Source: Clostridia bacterium
Lineage (GTDB): Bacteria > Bacillota > Clostridia > Oscillospirales > Acutalibacteraceae
NCBI GenBank assembly: GCA_900767025.1
Contig: CAAFXS010000014.1
Coordinates: forward strand, 62,001 to 126,000
Length of the DNA stretch: 64,000 bases
Direction: 5' to 3'
The position numbers were made by a program, and so were the translations under genes. Shown piece by piece: positions 8,999 to 17,783 of this stretch. How positions within the stretch are numbered: the first letter of the stretch is position 1; each line of letters opens with the position of its first letter. The notes beneath the pieces were generated by a model, which saw only the letters and a program-made list of their open reading frames with translations, did no database searches and was not told the DNA's origin.

Positions 8999-10346
8999 CC
9001 CTTTTCACCTCATACATTTTATTTATTACATCCTCAAGCCTCATACCTCTTGAAGCTTTAAAAACCACTGTATCACCCTGACGGACAAGGTCAAGTAAAG
9101 CCTTTGTTAGCTCTTCCTTGGTGTCAAAATGAAAAGCATTTTTAATACCGTTTTCACAGGCGCTGTCAACTGTATATTTTGACTGCTCACCGTAAGCAAG
9201 CAAATAATCAATGCCTGCCCGGGCAACCATTTCGCCCACCTGTGAGTGAGCCTGCTTTGAATAATCCCCAAGCTCAAGCATATCTGCAAGCACGGCGATT
9301 TTTCGTTCGCCCTTTGTATCGGCAAGGGTTGTTATTGCCGCTTTCATTGAATCCGGACTTGCGTTATAGCAATCCTCAATACAGGTTATTCCTGCAAGCT
9401 GAACGGTTTTCTGCCTCATACCCTCGGGCTGATATTTGCTCAAAGCATCGGCACACATTTCCGGCTCAATGTTAAGGAAATAGCCTACGGCAAAGGCGGC
9501 TAATGCGTTATAAACATTATGTATTCCGATGGTTGGAATTGTAACTGCCTGCATTTTTCCGTAATAGCTTATGGTGAAATGAGTTGAGCCGTTTTCTTCC
9601 TTAATACCAACGGCTTTGAAATCACCGTTTTCAACACCGTAGAACACAACCTTGTAATCCTCGGCTTTGACGGTTTTCAGCAAATCGTTGTCACCGTTTA
9701 AAATCAGCGGTGAACCCTTTTTAAGACCGTCCAGGATTTCAAGCTTTGCTTTTAGTATACCCTCTCTGCTGCCCAAATTTTCAATATGGGAAACACCGAT
9801 ATTTGTAATAAGAGCAAGATTTGGCTTTGCCGCCGCGGACAAGCGGTGAATTTCACCAAAATGGTTCATACCCATTTCAATAACTGCGGCTTCGGTGCTT
9901 TTGTCAATCTGAAAAAGCATCTGCGGCAAACCGATTTCATTATTAAGGTTGCCCTGAGTTTTAATGGCGTTATACTTTGAATTTACTACAAGATAGGTAA
10001 ACTCCTTGGTTGTGGTTTTACCCACAGAGCCTGTCAGCGCCACAAGGGGAATACTGAATTTGGAACGGTAATATCCGCCTAAATCAAGGAGTGCCTTTGA
10101 TGTATCCTCAACCTTAACATATGCGCCGTCAACTGCAATATCGCTGTGTATCATAACAGCCGCCGCACCTTTTTCCAGCGCCTCACCTGCAAACTGATGG
10201 GCGTCAAAGCGTTCGCCCTTAATGCAAATAAAAAGGCAACCCTTTGTAATTTTTCTTGTATCTATGCAAACGCCTGTAATTTCACACTCACAGTTATATT
10301 CACCGCCGCAGGCCTTTGCAATTTCACTTAATTTTAAAGCTTCCAT
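8991..10346 (-). CDS. murF: UDP-MurNAc-tripeptide:D-Ala-D-Ala ligase MurF
   Basis: ATP-dependent ligase adding D-Ala-D-Ala to the UDP-MurNAc-tripeptide in the cytoplasm. The protein has 451 residues, with the Mur-ligase P-loop T-G-S-V-G-K-T-T-T-K-E and the central-domain motif Y-N-A-L-A-A-F-A-V-G. The C-terminal domain contains D-C-Y-N-A-S-P-D-S-M, a MurF feature. I place the start at the ATG directly after the murE stop codon, since it gives the usual M-x-x-L-x-L-x-E-I-A N-terminus; an in-frame TTG ten codons upstream is less likely. The SD before this ATG is weak, so translation is probably coupled to murE. Confidence 0.95.
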   Translation of the reverse strand: MEALKLSEIAKACGGEYNCECEITGVCIDTRKITKGCLFICIKGERFDAHQFAGEALEKGAAAVMIHSDIAVDGAYVKVEDTSKALLDLGGYYRSKFSIPLVALTGSVGKTTTKEFTYLVVNSKYNAIKTQGNLNNEIGLPQMLFQIDKSTEAAVIEMGMNHFGEIHRLSAAAKPNLALITNIGVSHIENLGSREGILKAKLEILDGLKKGSPLILNGDNDLLKTVKAEDYKVVFYGVENGDFKAVGIKEENGSTHFTISYYGKMQAVTIPTIGIHNVYNALAAFAVGYFLNIEPEMCADALSKYQPEGMRQKTVQLAGITCIEDCYNASPDSMKAAITTLADTKGERKIAVLADMLELGDYSKQAHSQVGEMVARAGIDYLLAYGEQSKYTVDSACENGIKNAFHFDTKEELTKALLDLVRQGDTVVFKASRGMRLEDVINKMYEVKRDE

Positions 10347-10347
10347 A

Positions 10348-11784
10348 TCAATCAAGCTTGCCGAGGATATCGGCAACTACTTCTCTTTCGTCAAAATGAA
10401 TTGTTCCCGTAGGAAGAATCTGATAGGTTTCGTGGCCCTTGCCTGCCAGGAGAATTATATCCTTTGGCTTTGCATTTTTAATTGCAAATTCAATGGCGTC
10501 ACGCCTTTGTTCAACCACCTCATATGGTGTGTTGATGCCCTTCATACCCGCAAGGATATCCTCAATTATAGCTGATGGATTTTCACTCCTTGGGTTATCG
10601 GAGGTTACAACGCAGAAATCAGAGAGCTCTGCGGCAATTTTGCCCATTTTAGGTCTTTTAGTTTTATCCCTGTCACCGCCGCAACCGAAAACGGTTACCA
10701 CTCTGCCGTCGGCAATTTCCTTAAGTGATGAAATAATATTTTCAAGTCCGTCCGGGGAATGAGCATAGTCGATAATTATTGTAAAGTCCTTATCGCATGG
10801 AACAACCTCAATTCTGCCCTTGACGCCCTTTGACTTGCTGATGGCGCTTAACACATCGGTAAAGCCTATACCAAGTGAAAGAGCAACCGTTGCGGCACAT
10901 AAGGAATTGTAAACGGAAAATCGTCCGGGAATAGGGCAATAGCATCTTCCGATGGTATCACCGACGATTTCGTATTCAACTCCGCCTGACTTAAAGTTTA
11001 CATTTTTCGCAACATAGGTTGCGTCATTTTTGTTAACGGCATATGTTACAAGCTTATCAAATTTGAGTCCCTCAACAATTTTCAAGCCGTATTCATCATC
11101 GGCATTTGTTACTGCAATATCTGAATTTTCAAAAAGGATACGCTTTGAATTAAAATAGTTTTCCCAGGTTTTATGATAATCAAGATGGTCCTGAGTAAGA
11201 TTTGTGAAGGCACCCACTGCAAAACGCAGTCCGTTAACTCTGCCCTGGGCAAGCGCCTGAGAGGAAACCTCCATAACGCAATACTCACAGCCTGCATTAA
11301 CCATCATTGCAAAAAGCTTTTGGAGTTCATATGGGTCAGGAGTGGTATATTTTGCAGGGTAAACCTCGTCGCATATCATATTCTGAACCGTGCCGATAAG
11401 TCCCACCTTTTTGCCGGAATTTTCAAGGATTTGTTTGATAAGAAATGTGGTAGTGGTTTTTCCGTTAGTGCCTGTTAAGCCAATAAGCTTTAGCTTTTTT
11501 GCGGGATTTCCGTAAAAATTAGCGCAAATGGGAGAAAAAGACGCTCTTGAATTTTCAACGATTATCTGCCTGTCAAGTCCAAGGTCACGCTGGGTAACAA
11601 CTGCCACAGCACCCTTTTCAAGCATTTCCGCCGCAACCGTATGGCCGTCAAAGGCGGCACCCTTAACGCATACAAAAAGCGACCCTTCCTTAACAAGTCT
11701 TGAGTCCTGGGTAACATCAGCTACTTCGGTATCCTCAAAGCTGTTAAGAGTTTTGATGCCCTCTAAAATTTGTGAAAGTTTCAT
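10348..11784 (-). CDS. murE: UDP-MurNAc-L-Ala-D-Glu:meso-DAP ligase MurE
   Basis: Adds the third stem-peptide residue. The 478-residue protein has the P-loop G-L-T-G-T-N-G-K-T-T-T and the Mur-ligase histidine/aspartate region D-Y-A-H-S-P-D-G-L. It also has the substrate-selecting motif D-N-P-R at S-D-N-P-R-S-E-N-P, which in characterised enzymes marks meso-diaminopimelate specificity rather than lysine. The peptidoglycan is therefore inferred to be DAP-type. The ATG at 11784 is chosen for its AAAGGGGAT SD; upstream in-frame codons have none. It starts 34 nt after the PBP gene. Confidence 0.96.
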   Translation of the reverse strand: MKLSQILEGIKTLNSFEDTEVADVTQDSRLVKEGSLFVCVKGAAFDGHTVAAEMLEKGAVAVVTQRDLGLDRQIIVENSRASFSPICANFYGNPAKKLKLIGLTGTNGKTTTTFLIKQILENSGKKVGLIGTVQNMICDEVYPAKYTTPDPYELQKLFAMMVNAGCEYCVMEVSSQALAQGRVNGLRFAVGAFTNLTQDHLDYHKTWENYFNSKRILFENSDIAVTNADDEYGLKIVEGLKFDKLVTYAVNKNDATYVAKNVNFKSGGVEYEIVGDTIGRCYCPIPGRFSVYNSLCAATVALSLGIGFTDVLSAISKSKGVKGRIEVVPCDKDFTIIIDYAHSPDGLENIISSLKEIADGRVVTVFGCGGDRDKTKRPKMGKIAAELSDFCVVTSDNPRSENPSAIIEDILAGMKGINTPYEVVEQRRDAIEFAIKNAKPKDIILLAGKGHETYQILPTGTIHFDEREVVADILGKLD

Positions 11785-11818
11785 TGAAATATCCCCTTTG
11801 CAGATGCAATATATTTTA

Positions 11819-14095
11819 TCAGTCAAGCACGGACTCGGTATTTTTAAAGTTAACCTTGATTACCGTTCCCTGCTCCGTCTCTTTGTTTTTCTCCTCGCTT
11901 TGACGGTAAGCCACCACATTTCCGTTTCCAAGGTCATTGCCTGATATTTCGATATTCAGCTTACTGCTCTGTGCAAGGCTCTTTGCCTCGTTAACAGTCA
12001 GTCCCGTGAAATCCGGCACCTTAACGGTTGTCTTTTTACCCTCTTCGGTATAGAGGTAAACCGTACCCTTTGACGGAATTGTGTCTGCTCCTGTTGGATT
12101 CTGGCGGACAACCTTGTCGCCGTTGCCGATTACCACGCAGTTAAGCGAATACTCGCTGACGGTTTTCTTTGCCTCTTCAACGGATTTGCCGATTAAATTC
12201 GGGGCATAGCTTGAGAGGTTTTTAACCTCGTCCTCGTCATATTTCGGCTCAACGCCCAGGGAAATCATTGCCTCCTCAATAACCTGTGCGGCAATAGGTG
12301 CGCAAAGTGCGCCGCCGCCTAAGTCGGCATTAGGCTCGTCAACAATGATAATCATTGCAATTTCCGGGTCATCCGACGGAGCGATAGCCGCAAAGGAAAC
12401 GATGTATTTATCTCCCTCGCCCTCCTTGGATTCACCAAGCTTTGTTGATGTACCTGTTTTGCCGCCAACGCTGTAACCGGCAACATAGCCGTTTTTACCT
12501 GTACCGTTGTCAACAACGGATTTCATCATTCCTCTGACCGTAGCGGCAGTTTCCTCACTGATTACCTGTCTTACAACATTTGTTTCCGTCTTTTTAACGG
12601 TTTTGCCGTCGGCGTCAACTATTTCCGAAACAAGATACGGCGTAATCAGCTTTCCGCCGTTGGCTATTGCACTTATTCCTGTGCAAACCTGAATGGGAGT
12701 CAAGGAGTTTGTCTGACCCATTGACGCTGATGAAAGCTCAACTATACTGTACTTTTCCTCGGGATAGAACTGCGGTGACGCCTCGCCGGGCAGGTCAATA
12801 CCTGTGGTCTGTGTAAAGCCAAAGCCGTCAAAATATTTGAAATAGTTATGTACACCCAGCTTTTGACCTACCGTGATGAAGAACGGGTTACAGGAATTTT
12901 CAAGCCCCTGTGTAAAGGTCTGTACGCCGTGACCCGGGTGATAATGGCATTTCATGGGCTGACCCCAACCCTCAACTCTTATTGAGCCTGTGCAGTTATA
13001 GGTTGTGTCAAGGCTTACAACATTTTCCTCCAAAGCGGCAGAGGCAATAAAGGTTTTGAAAACCGAGCCGGGTACATAGGTGTCGGACACCGTAAAGTTT
13101 CTCCACTGATTTTGCACTGTCTGGCTTTCGGCTGCCTCTTTTTCCTTTTTGTCGGTTATTTTTTCAATCGCCTTGATATTTTTGTCATATGTGAGGGTAT
13201 AGGGTTCGTTGCAGTCGAAATCAGGCATTGATGACATTGCAAGCACTGCACCTGTGTTGCAGTTCATCACAACGCCGTAGGCACCTTTTGCCTGATACTG
13301 CTCCATAGTCTCGCTTAAGCCTTTTTCAAGATAATACTGAATTGTTTGATTAATTGTTGTTACTATGGACATACCGTCGGTGGCTTCAACGGAGGTTTCA
13401 TAATCATTGGCAATATCGTTTGAATAAGCGTCCTTAGCGGTGATTACTCTGCCGTTTGTGCCTGTCAGCTCCTTGTCATAATAAGCCTCAAGGCCCGACA
13501 GACCCTGGTCGTCGGCTCCGGTAAAGCCTAACACCGATGATGCAAGTGAGCCGTAGGGATAATATCTTTTTGTTGCCTGCTCCATACCGATGCAGTTGAG
13601 ATTATTTTCGGAAATGAATTCGGAAATTTCCTCCTTTACATTGTTTTCGACCTTTTTCTCAACGATTTCGTAATGGTTTTCCTTTTTGGTTTTTTCAATA
13701 AGCTTTTCTTTTTCCTCGTCATCATATTCAAAAAGCTCTGTAAATTTTTCAACAATCAGATTTCTTCTTTTTTCTGTTTTTGCCTCTTTTTCGGCAATTT
13801 TTTCGGCGGTATCGTCATCATCGGGACTGATTACAATTGCCAAAGGGTCAATGTAAATATTCCACACGGTAGCTGACTTTGCCAGCACATTGCCGTCGCT
13901 GTCGTAAATTGTGCCCCTCATTGCAGAAATTTCCGTATCTCTCATTTGCTGACTTTCAGCCTTTTGCGCAAGCTCCTCGCCTCTTACGATTTGAAGATAA
14001 AACACGCCTGCCGTATTTGCGGTGAAAAGAAAAATAATTACAACAGCTAAAATCAGCAGTCTTTTGAGCATATTTTTGCTTGTGTTAATACGCAT
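11819..14095 (-). CDS. ftsI: Class B penicillin-binding protein with two PASTA domains (FtsI/SpoVD family)
   Basis: D,D-transpeptidase cross-linking septal (or spore) peptidoglycan. It has 758 residues: one N-terminal membrane anchor (about 11-33), a dimerisation/pedestal domain starting at M-R-G-T-I-Y-D, and a transpeptidase domain with the active-site S344-V-F-K347, S401-C-N403 and K546-T-G548. Two C-terminal PASTA repeats lie at about 632-684 and 690-752. A charged insertion around 90-155 is rich in Glu and Lys. PASTA repeats and position next to ftsL fit either FtsI/PBP2x or SpoVD, and I cannot separate these. The partner polymerase is probably the FtsW of this cluster. Confidence 0.95.
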   Translation of the reverse strand: MRINTSKNMLKRLLILAVVIIFLFTANTAGVFYLQIVRGEELAQKAESQQMRDTEISAMRGTIYDSDGNVLAKSATVWNIYIDPLAIVISPDDDDTAEKIAEKEAKTEKRRNLIVEKFTELFEYDDEEKEKLIEKTKKENHYEIVEKKVENNVKEEISEFISENNLNCIGMEQATKRYYPYGSLASSVLGFTGADDQGLSGLEAYYDKELTGTNGRVITAKDAYSNDIANDYETSVEATDGMSIVTTINQTIQYYLEKGLSETMEQYQAKGAYGVVMNCNTGAVLAMSSMPDFDCNEPYTLTYDKNIKAIEKITDKKEKEAAESQTVQNQWRNFTVSDTYVPGSVFKTFIASAALEENVVSLDTTYNCTGSIRVEGWGQPMKCHYHPGHGVQTFTQGLENSCNPFFITVGQKLGVHNYFKYFDGFGFTQTTGIDLPGEASPQFYPEEKYSIVELSSASMGQTNSLTPIQVCTGISAIANGGKLITPYLVSEIVDADGKTVKKTETNVVRQVISEETAATVRGMMKSVVDNGTGKNGYVAGYSVGGKTGTSTKLGESKEGEGDKYIVSFAAIAPSDDPEIAMIIIVDEPNADLGGGALCAPIAAQVIEEAMISLGVEPKYDEDEVKNLSSYAPNLIGKSVEEAKKTVSEYSLNCVVIGNGDKVVRQNPTGADTIPSKGTVYLYTEEGKKTTVKVPDFTGLTVNEAKSLAQSSKLNIEISGNDLGNGNVVAYRQSEEKNKETEQGTVIKVNFKNTESVLD

Positions 14096-14143
14096 CTCTT
14101 TTCCCTCCCACGCAATTGTTATCTTATTTAATAAAAACTATAT

Positions 14144-14165
14144 GAGAGTTAGCAGACTAACTCTC
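14144..14165 (-). terminator. Hairpin between ftsL and the PBP gene (possible attenuator)
   Basis: A perfect 9-bp stem with a 4-nt loop lies in the 99-bp gap. On the minus strand it is followed by ATATAGTTTTTATT, a broken U-run. It could be a partial terminator or an RNA-processing hairpin within the operon. Confidence 0.4.
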
Positions 14166-14194
14166 AATATTGTACGCAATAACTCTTTATATTA

Positions 14195-14713
14195 TTACTG
14201 CTTTTCGTTCTTCTCAAGAAGCATAAGTGCAGCCGCCTTACGCTCCTCCTTAAACTTTGAAACATCAATATACCGTATCTGGTTAGACCTTACCTTGGTC
14301 ATACCTAGCTTGTCCACTGCATAGCGGTCAATCATACTCATTGACACAAGGGCATTAAGCTCGCTGTTGATACGGGTGCTTTCGCTCTGTGCAACATCAA
14401 GCTCATTTTCAAGATTGGCTATCTCGTGAGTCAGCTCATTTTTTTGGGCATATGTATGCAGTACGCCGAAAAACATACCGATAACCGCCAAAGCGACGCA
14501 CATAATCGCAACAGCTTTAACCGCCGCCGCTTTCTGCTCCTTAAGGAGCTGAACCCTGCTTTTTCTGCCTTTATTTTCGCGGACCTTGAGCTCTTTTTCT
14601 CTTCTAGGCGGATATGCAGGTGCAGCCGATGACCGTTCAACATCAAAGGCTTTCAGGGCATAGGAAGCATCGGTACTGTATGAGTACCGTCTGAAATCAC
14701 CTGTATTAGTCAT
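14195..14713 (-). CDS. ftsL: FtsL-like cell division protein
   Basis: Small bitopic divisome protein. The 172 residues show a basic cytoplasmic N-terminus rich in Arg/Lys, one transmembrane segment near 66-90, then a heptad-rich coiled coil (about 92-130) and a short tail with D-R-Y-A-V-D-K-L-G-M that is common in FtsL proteins. FtsL sequences diverge strongly, so the call rests on topology plus the position between rsmH and the class B PBP. The cytoplasmic tail is longer than in many homologues. Confidence 0.85.
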   Translation of the reverse strand: MTNTGDFRRYSYSTDASYALKAFDVERSSAAPAYPPRREKELKVRENKGRKSRVQLLKEQKAAAVKAVAIMCVALAVIGMFFGVLHTYAQKNELTHEIANLENELDVAQSESTRINSELNALVSMSMIDRYAVDKLGMTKVRSNQIRYIDVSKFKEERKAAALMLLEKNEKQ

Positions 14714-14730
14714 AAAATCGCCTCGTTCCT

Positions 14731-15642
14731 TTAATATTTTTCAAAAACTCTCAGCCGTGAGGACCTTGCCCTTGGGTTGTCCTCAAGCTCTTTTTCAGTG
14801 GGTGCCTGTGGCTTAAACGCCTTGCCCTTGGGCTTGTTTCCGCAAACGCAAACAGGAAAATCCTTTGGGCAGGTGCAACCCCTGCACCACTCGTTAAACT
14901 GCTCCTTTACTATTCTGTCCTCAAGAGAATGGAAGGTTATAACCGCCAGCCGTCCCCCGGGATTAAGACAATCAAAGGCGTCTGTAAGCGCTTTTTTCAG
15001 CACATCAAGCTCGCCGTTAACCTCAATTCTTATTGCCTGAAAGGTTTTTCTTGCCGGATGACCGTCACGCATTGCCTTTTGGGGCAAAGAAGATTTGATT
15101 ATATCCACCAGCTCAAAGGTGGTTTCGATGGGCTTTAACTCTCTCGCCTTAACAATGTTAGCGGCAATTTTTCGCGAAAACTTTTCCTCGCCGTATCTAT
15201 AAATCACATCGGCAAGCTCTTTTTCGCCGTATGTATTAACAACATCCCTTGCGCTCAATCCCGATTTGCTCATACGCATATCAAGCGGCGCGTCCTTGTG
15301 AAAGGAAAATCCCCTTTCCGCAGTGTCAAGCTGAAAGGAACTGACTCCTAAATCAAGGAGCATACCGTCAATTTTTTCAATACCGAGACGGTGAATAATG
15401 TCTTTAATATTAGAAAAATTGTCCTGAACAATAGTTACATTTTTCATATCCCCAAGGCGTTCATTAAGCACCTTGATTGCATCAGGGTCTCGGTCAATGG
15501 AAATCAGCCGACCTGCTTTTTTGGCTATTGCCGAGGAGTGACCTCCTCCGCCTGCAGTGCCGTCAGCTATAATTTTTGTATTGTCAAGGTTAAGTGCGTC
15601 GACAGCCTCGTCAAAGAGGACACTTTTGTGAACAAACTCCAT
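14731..15642 (-). CDS. rsmH: 16S rRNA (cytosine1402-N4)-methyltransferase RsmH (MraW)
   Basis: SAM-dependent methyltransferase acting on C1402 of 16S rRNA in the ribosomal P site. The 303-residue length is typical. The SAM-binding loop D-G-T-A-G-G-G-G-H-S is near residue 27, followed by L-D-L-G-V-S-S-F-Q-L-D and the C-terminal F-H-S-L-E-D-R-I-V-K signature and N-P-R-A-R-S-S-R-L-R-V. Its ATG shares one base with the mraZ stop codon (TAATG), so the two are translationally coupled. Confidence 0.97.
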   Translation of the reverse strand: MEFVHKSVLFDEAVDALNLDNTKIIADGTAGGGGHSSAIAKKAGRLISIDRDPDAIKVLNERLGDMKNVTIVQDNFSNIKDIIHRLGIEKIDGMLLDLGVSSFQLDTAERGFSFHKDAPLDMRMSKSGLSARDVVNTYGEKELADVIYRYGEEKFSRKIAANIVKARELKPIETTFELVDIIKSSLPQKAMRDGHPARKTFQAIRIEVNGELDVLKKALTDAFDCLNPGGRLAVITFHSLEDRIVKEQFNEWCRGCTCPKDFPVCVCGNKPKGKAFKPQAPTEKELEDNPRARSSRLRVFEKY

Positions 15643-16097
15643 TATTCGCCGTTCCCCTTCAGCTTGTCCATCAGGTCATACATACCCTGTGAATGGTCGT
15701 AGGTGTTATAAATTCTTTCGTACTCTTCGGTATTCCAGATTTCGATAACCTTGCCCTTGCCCTTAAACACAACATTGCTTGCATTTTCAAGAAGAGCCTC
15801 CTCCTTGAGCCTTTGGTTAACGGTAAATCTGCCCTGAGCATCAAGAGTTGCCTCCTCTGCATTATCAAGAAAGCTTGTGGTTGCGTCATACTTTTGGTTT
15901 TCCGTGCCCATTTGCATTGACTCGTAGGTTTCCTCAAAATGCTCAACGGGATAAAGGGTAAGGCATTTGCATCCCCTGACGGTAACAGCAACCATATAAA
16001 ACTCTTTCCCAAGCCTTTCACGCCACTTGGTAGGAATAGAAAGACGGCCCTTTGAATCAAGCTTATAGCCCTCTAATGTGCCGACGAACAAACGCAT
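15642..16097 (-). CDS. mraZ: Transcriptional regulator MraZ
   Basis: DNA-binding regulator heading the dcw operon. It has 151 residues with two SpoVT/AbrB-like repeats, each with its D-S-K-G-R-L-S-I-P or D-A-Q-G-R-F-T-V element (about residues 13-22 and 90-100). The ATG at 16097 is chosen because AAAGGAGAG lies 6 nt upstream and the family N-terminus is M-R-L-F-V-G-T. In E. coli MraZ represses its own operon by binding TGGGN repeats; a matching array lies in this gene's leader (separate entry). Confidence 0.96.
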   Translation of the reverse strand: MRLFVGTLEGYKLDSKGRLSIPTKWRERLGKEFYMVAVTVRGCKCLTLYPVEHFEETYESMQMGTENQKYDATTSFLDNAEEATLDAQGRFTVNQRLKEEALLENASNVVFKGKGKVIEIWNTEEYERIYNTYDHSQGMYDLMDKLKGNGE

Positions 16098-16133
16098 ATC
16101 TTTCTCTCCTTTCATAGTTTTGTGAATTAAAAA

Positions 16134-16168
16134 TGGGATTTTAGTGAAATTTATGGGATTTGCTTGGA
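16134..16168. promoter_or_regulatory. MraZ-box-like array, four phased pentamers
   Basis: Read on the plus strand, TGGGA (16134), GTGAA (16144), TGGGA (16154) and TTGGA (16164) start exactly 10 bp apart. Two match the known TGGGN element and two are degenerate. They lie between the predicted mraZ transcription start and the mraZ ATG, a position fit for autorepression. Confidence 0.6.
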
Positions 16169-16185
16169 ATTACTCCCTCTACTAC

Positions 16186-16214
16186 ATTATAATTATGGGC
16201 AGGGCTATTGTCAA
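16186..16214 (-). promoter_or_regulatory. Consensus sigma-A promoter of the dcw operon
   Basis: TTGACA at 16209-16214, a 17-bp spacer, then TATAAT at 16186-16191 on the minus strand: a full consensus match about 90 nt before mraZ. Confidence 0.85.
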
Positions 16215-16274
16215 GGAATAATTCTCTGACGGACAAATTGTAACCAAATTGTAATTTTTAAAACTGCGGGGTCA

Positions 16275-16303
16275 TTGTTAAATCACTAATAATATGTTAT
16301 AAT
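16275..16303 (+). promoter_or_regulatory. Promoter of the GPH symporter gene
   Basis: TTGTTA at 16275-16280, 17-bp spacer, TATAAT at 16298-16303, about 25 nt before the GGAGGAG SD of the symporter gene. Confidence 0.7.
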
Positions 16304-16332
16304 CTATTTAATAAAAAAATCCGGAGGAGCTT

Positions 16333-17727
16333 ATGAACGATTACAAATCAACCTGGCGTGAAAAAATCGGATACGGAGTAGGTGCAATAGGTCTTGACCT
16401 TAGCTACGGATTATTCTATTCCTATCTTTCCTATTACCTTTCAAGTGTTTTAGGGCTTAAGGAGGGATTTTTGCTTCTGCTTACCCCTCTTGCAAGAATT
16501 TGGGACGGAATTAACGACCCGATGATGGGCACAATTGTTGACAGCACAAAAACAAAAATGGGTAAATACAGACCTTGGATACTCATCGGCGCTATGTCGA
16601 ATGCCATTGTGCTGACCTTACTTTTTACAAGCTTTGGTATGAGCGGAACAAAGCTTTATATCTACATTGCATTTATGTATGTGCTTTGGGGAATGACAAA
16701 TACCATGGCTGATATTCCCTACTGGTCAATGGTGCCAAGCTTTACAACGGACCCTGATGACAGAAACCTTGTGGCAACGGTTGCAAGAACCTTTTCCGGC
16801 TTGGGTCAGGGAATTATCACTGTTGCAACACCCATAATTCTTCCCCTGCTTTCCAGCGGAATGACCACCGACAAGGGATACTCTGCCGACGGTTTTTCCA
16901 AATGGGCGCTTATCTGCGGTATTCTTCTTGTAGGCTTTGCACTGATTTGCGTTTTGTCCACAAAGGAAAAAAATGTTGTTTACAACAAGGGCGAAAAGTT
17001 CTCATTTAAAAAGATGTTCCAGGTTATTGCGAAAAATGACCAGCTTGTTGTGTTTATCGTTTTCGCAATGATTTCAAATGCAGGCTGGTATCTCACAAGC
17101 GGAACGGCTGTTTACTACTTTACCGATGTTTTGGGCGAGCCAAAGGCACAGAGCCTTTTCTCAATGATCGGTGCAATCGGCTCTGTATTAGGTCTGCTTG
17201 TTATCCCCATAATGTCAAAATGGATGAGCAAAAGGAATATTTATCAGTTTTCACTGATTATGACAATTATCGGTTATGTGCTGATGTATATTTTCGGACC
17301 TGTGCTGAAAATCACTATTGCCCTTGATATTTCCTACATTATTGCATCAATAGGCATTGGCTCAATGTTCGTTGCACAAACGGTATTCCTTGCAGATATT
17401 GTTGATTACGGCGAATACAAAAACGGTGAAAGAAACGAGTCAATCACCTTTTCTATGAAAGGCTTTCTGCAAAAGCTTGCCTACACAATTCAGACAATTA
17501 TCCTTTTCGGAGGACTTAATCTTTTCGGCTACAATGAGCAGATTACAGCAGGCGCGGTTAACGAAACAACAAAAACCGCAATCGGCGTAATTGCCTTTGC
17601 GGTTCCTCCTGTGCTTATTCTTATTTCACTTATTGTATTTTCTGCCAAGTTCAAAATCCACGGCGAGCTCGCCGACAAGGTTCACGACTTTATCCTTGAA
17701 CAGCGTTCAACTGATAATAAAGAATAA
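16333..17727 (+). CDS. GPH-family (MelB-like) sugar:cation symporter
   Basis: Twelve-helix transporter of the glycoside-pentoside-hexuronide:cation symporter family (major facilitator superfamily), 464 residues. Family features are the N-terminal W-R-E-K-I-G-Y-G-V-G-A-I-G, the R-I-W-D-G-I-N-D-P-M-M-G motif near residue 57 and the following K-x-K-x-G-K-Y-R-P-W-I loop. A second F-L-A-D-I-V-D-Y-G-E-Y-K motif lies near residue 355. Substrate is unknown; no catabolic genes adjoin it, and it has its own promoter and terminator, so it is monocistronic. It is transcribed divergently from mraZ. Confidence 0.9.
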   Translation: MNDYKSTWREKIGYGVGAIGLDLSYGLFYSYLSYYLSSVLGLKEGFLLLLTPLARIWDGINDPMMGTIVDSTKTKMGKYRPWILIGAMSNAIVLTLLFTSFGMSGTKLYIYIAFMYVLWGMTNTMADIPYWSMVPSFTTDPDDRNLVATVARTFSGLGQGIITVATPIILPLLSSGMTTDKGYSADGFSKWALICGILLVGFALICVLSTKEKNVVYNKGEKFSFKKMFQVIAKNDQLVVFIVFAMISNAGWYLTSGTAVYYFTDVLGEPKAQSLFSMIGAIGSVLGLLVIPIMSKWMSKRNIYQFSLIMTIIGYVLMYIFGPVLKITIALDISYIIASIGIGSMFVAQTVFLADIVDYGEYKNGERNESITFSMKGFLQKLAYTIQTIILFGGLNLFGYNEQITAGAVNETTKTAIGVIAFAVPPVLILISLIVFSAKFKIHGELADKVHDFILEQRSTDNKE

Positions 17728-17740
17728 TAGACAGCAATAA

Positions 17741-17776
17741 ACCCCCTGTTCGTTGCAACGAACAGGGGGGTTGTTG
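17741..17776. terminator. Bidirectional terminator between the symporter and the SCP2-like gene
   Basis: A nearly perfect 13-bp GC-rich palindrome (17741-17771) with flanking T-rich DNA on the plus side lies between convergent genes. Confidence 0.8.
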
Positions 17777-17783
17777 TTTATAT

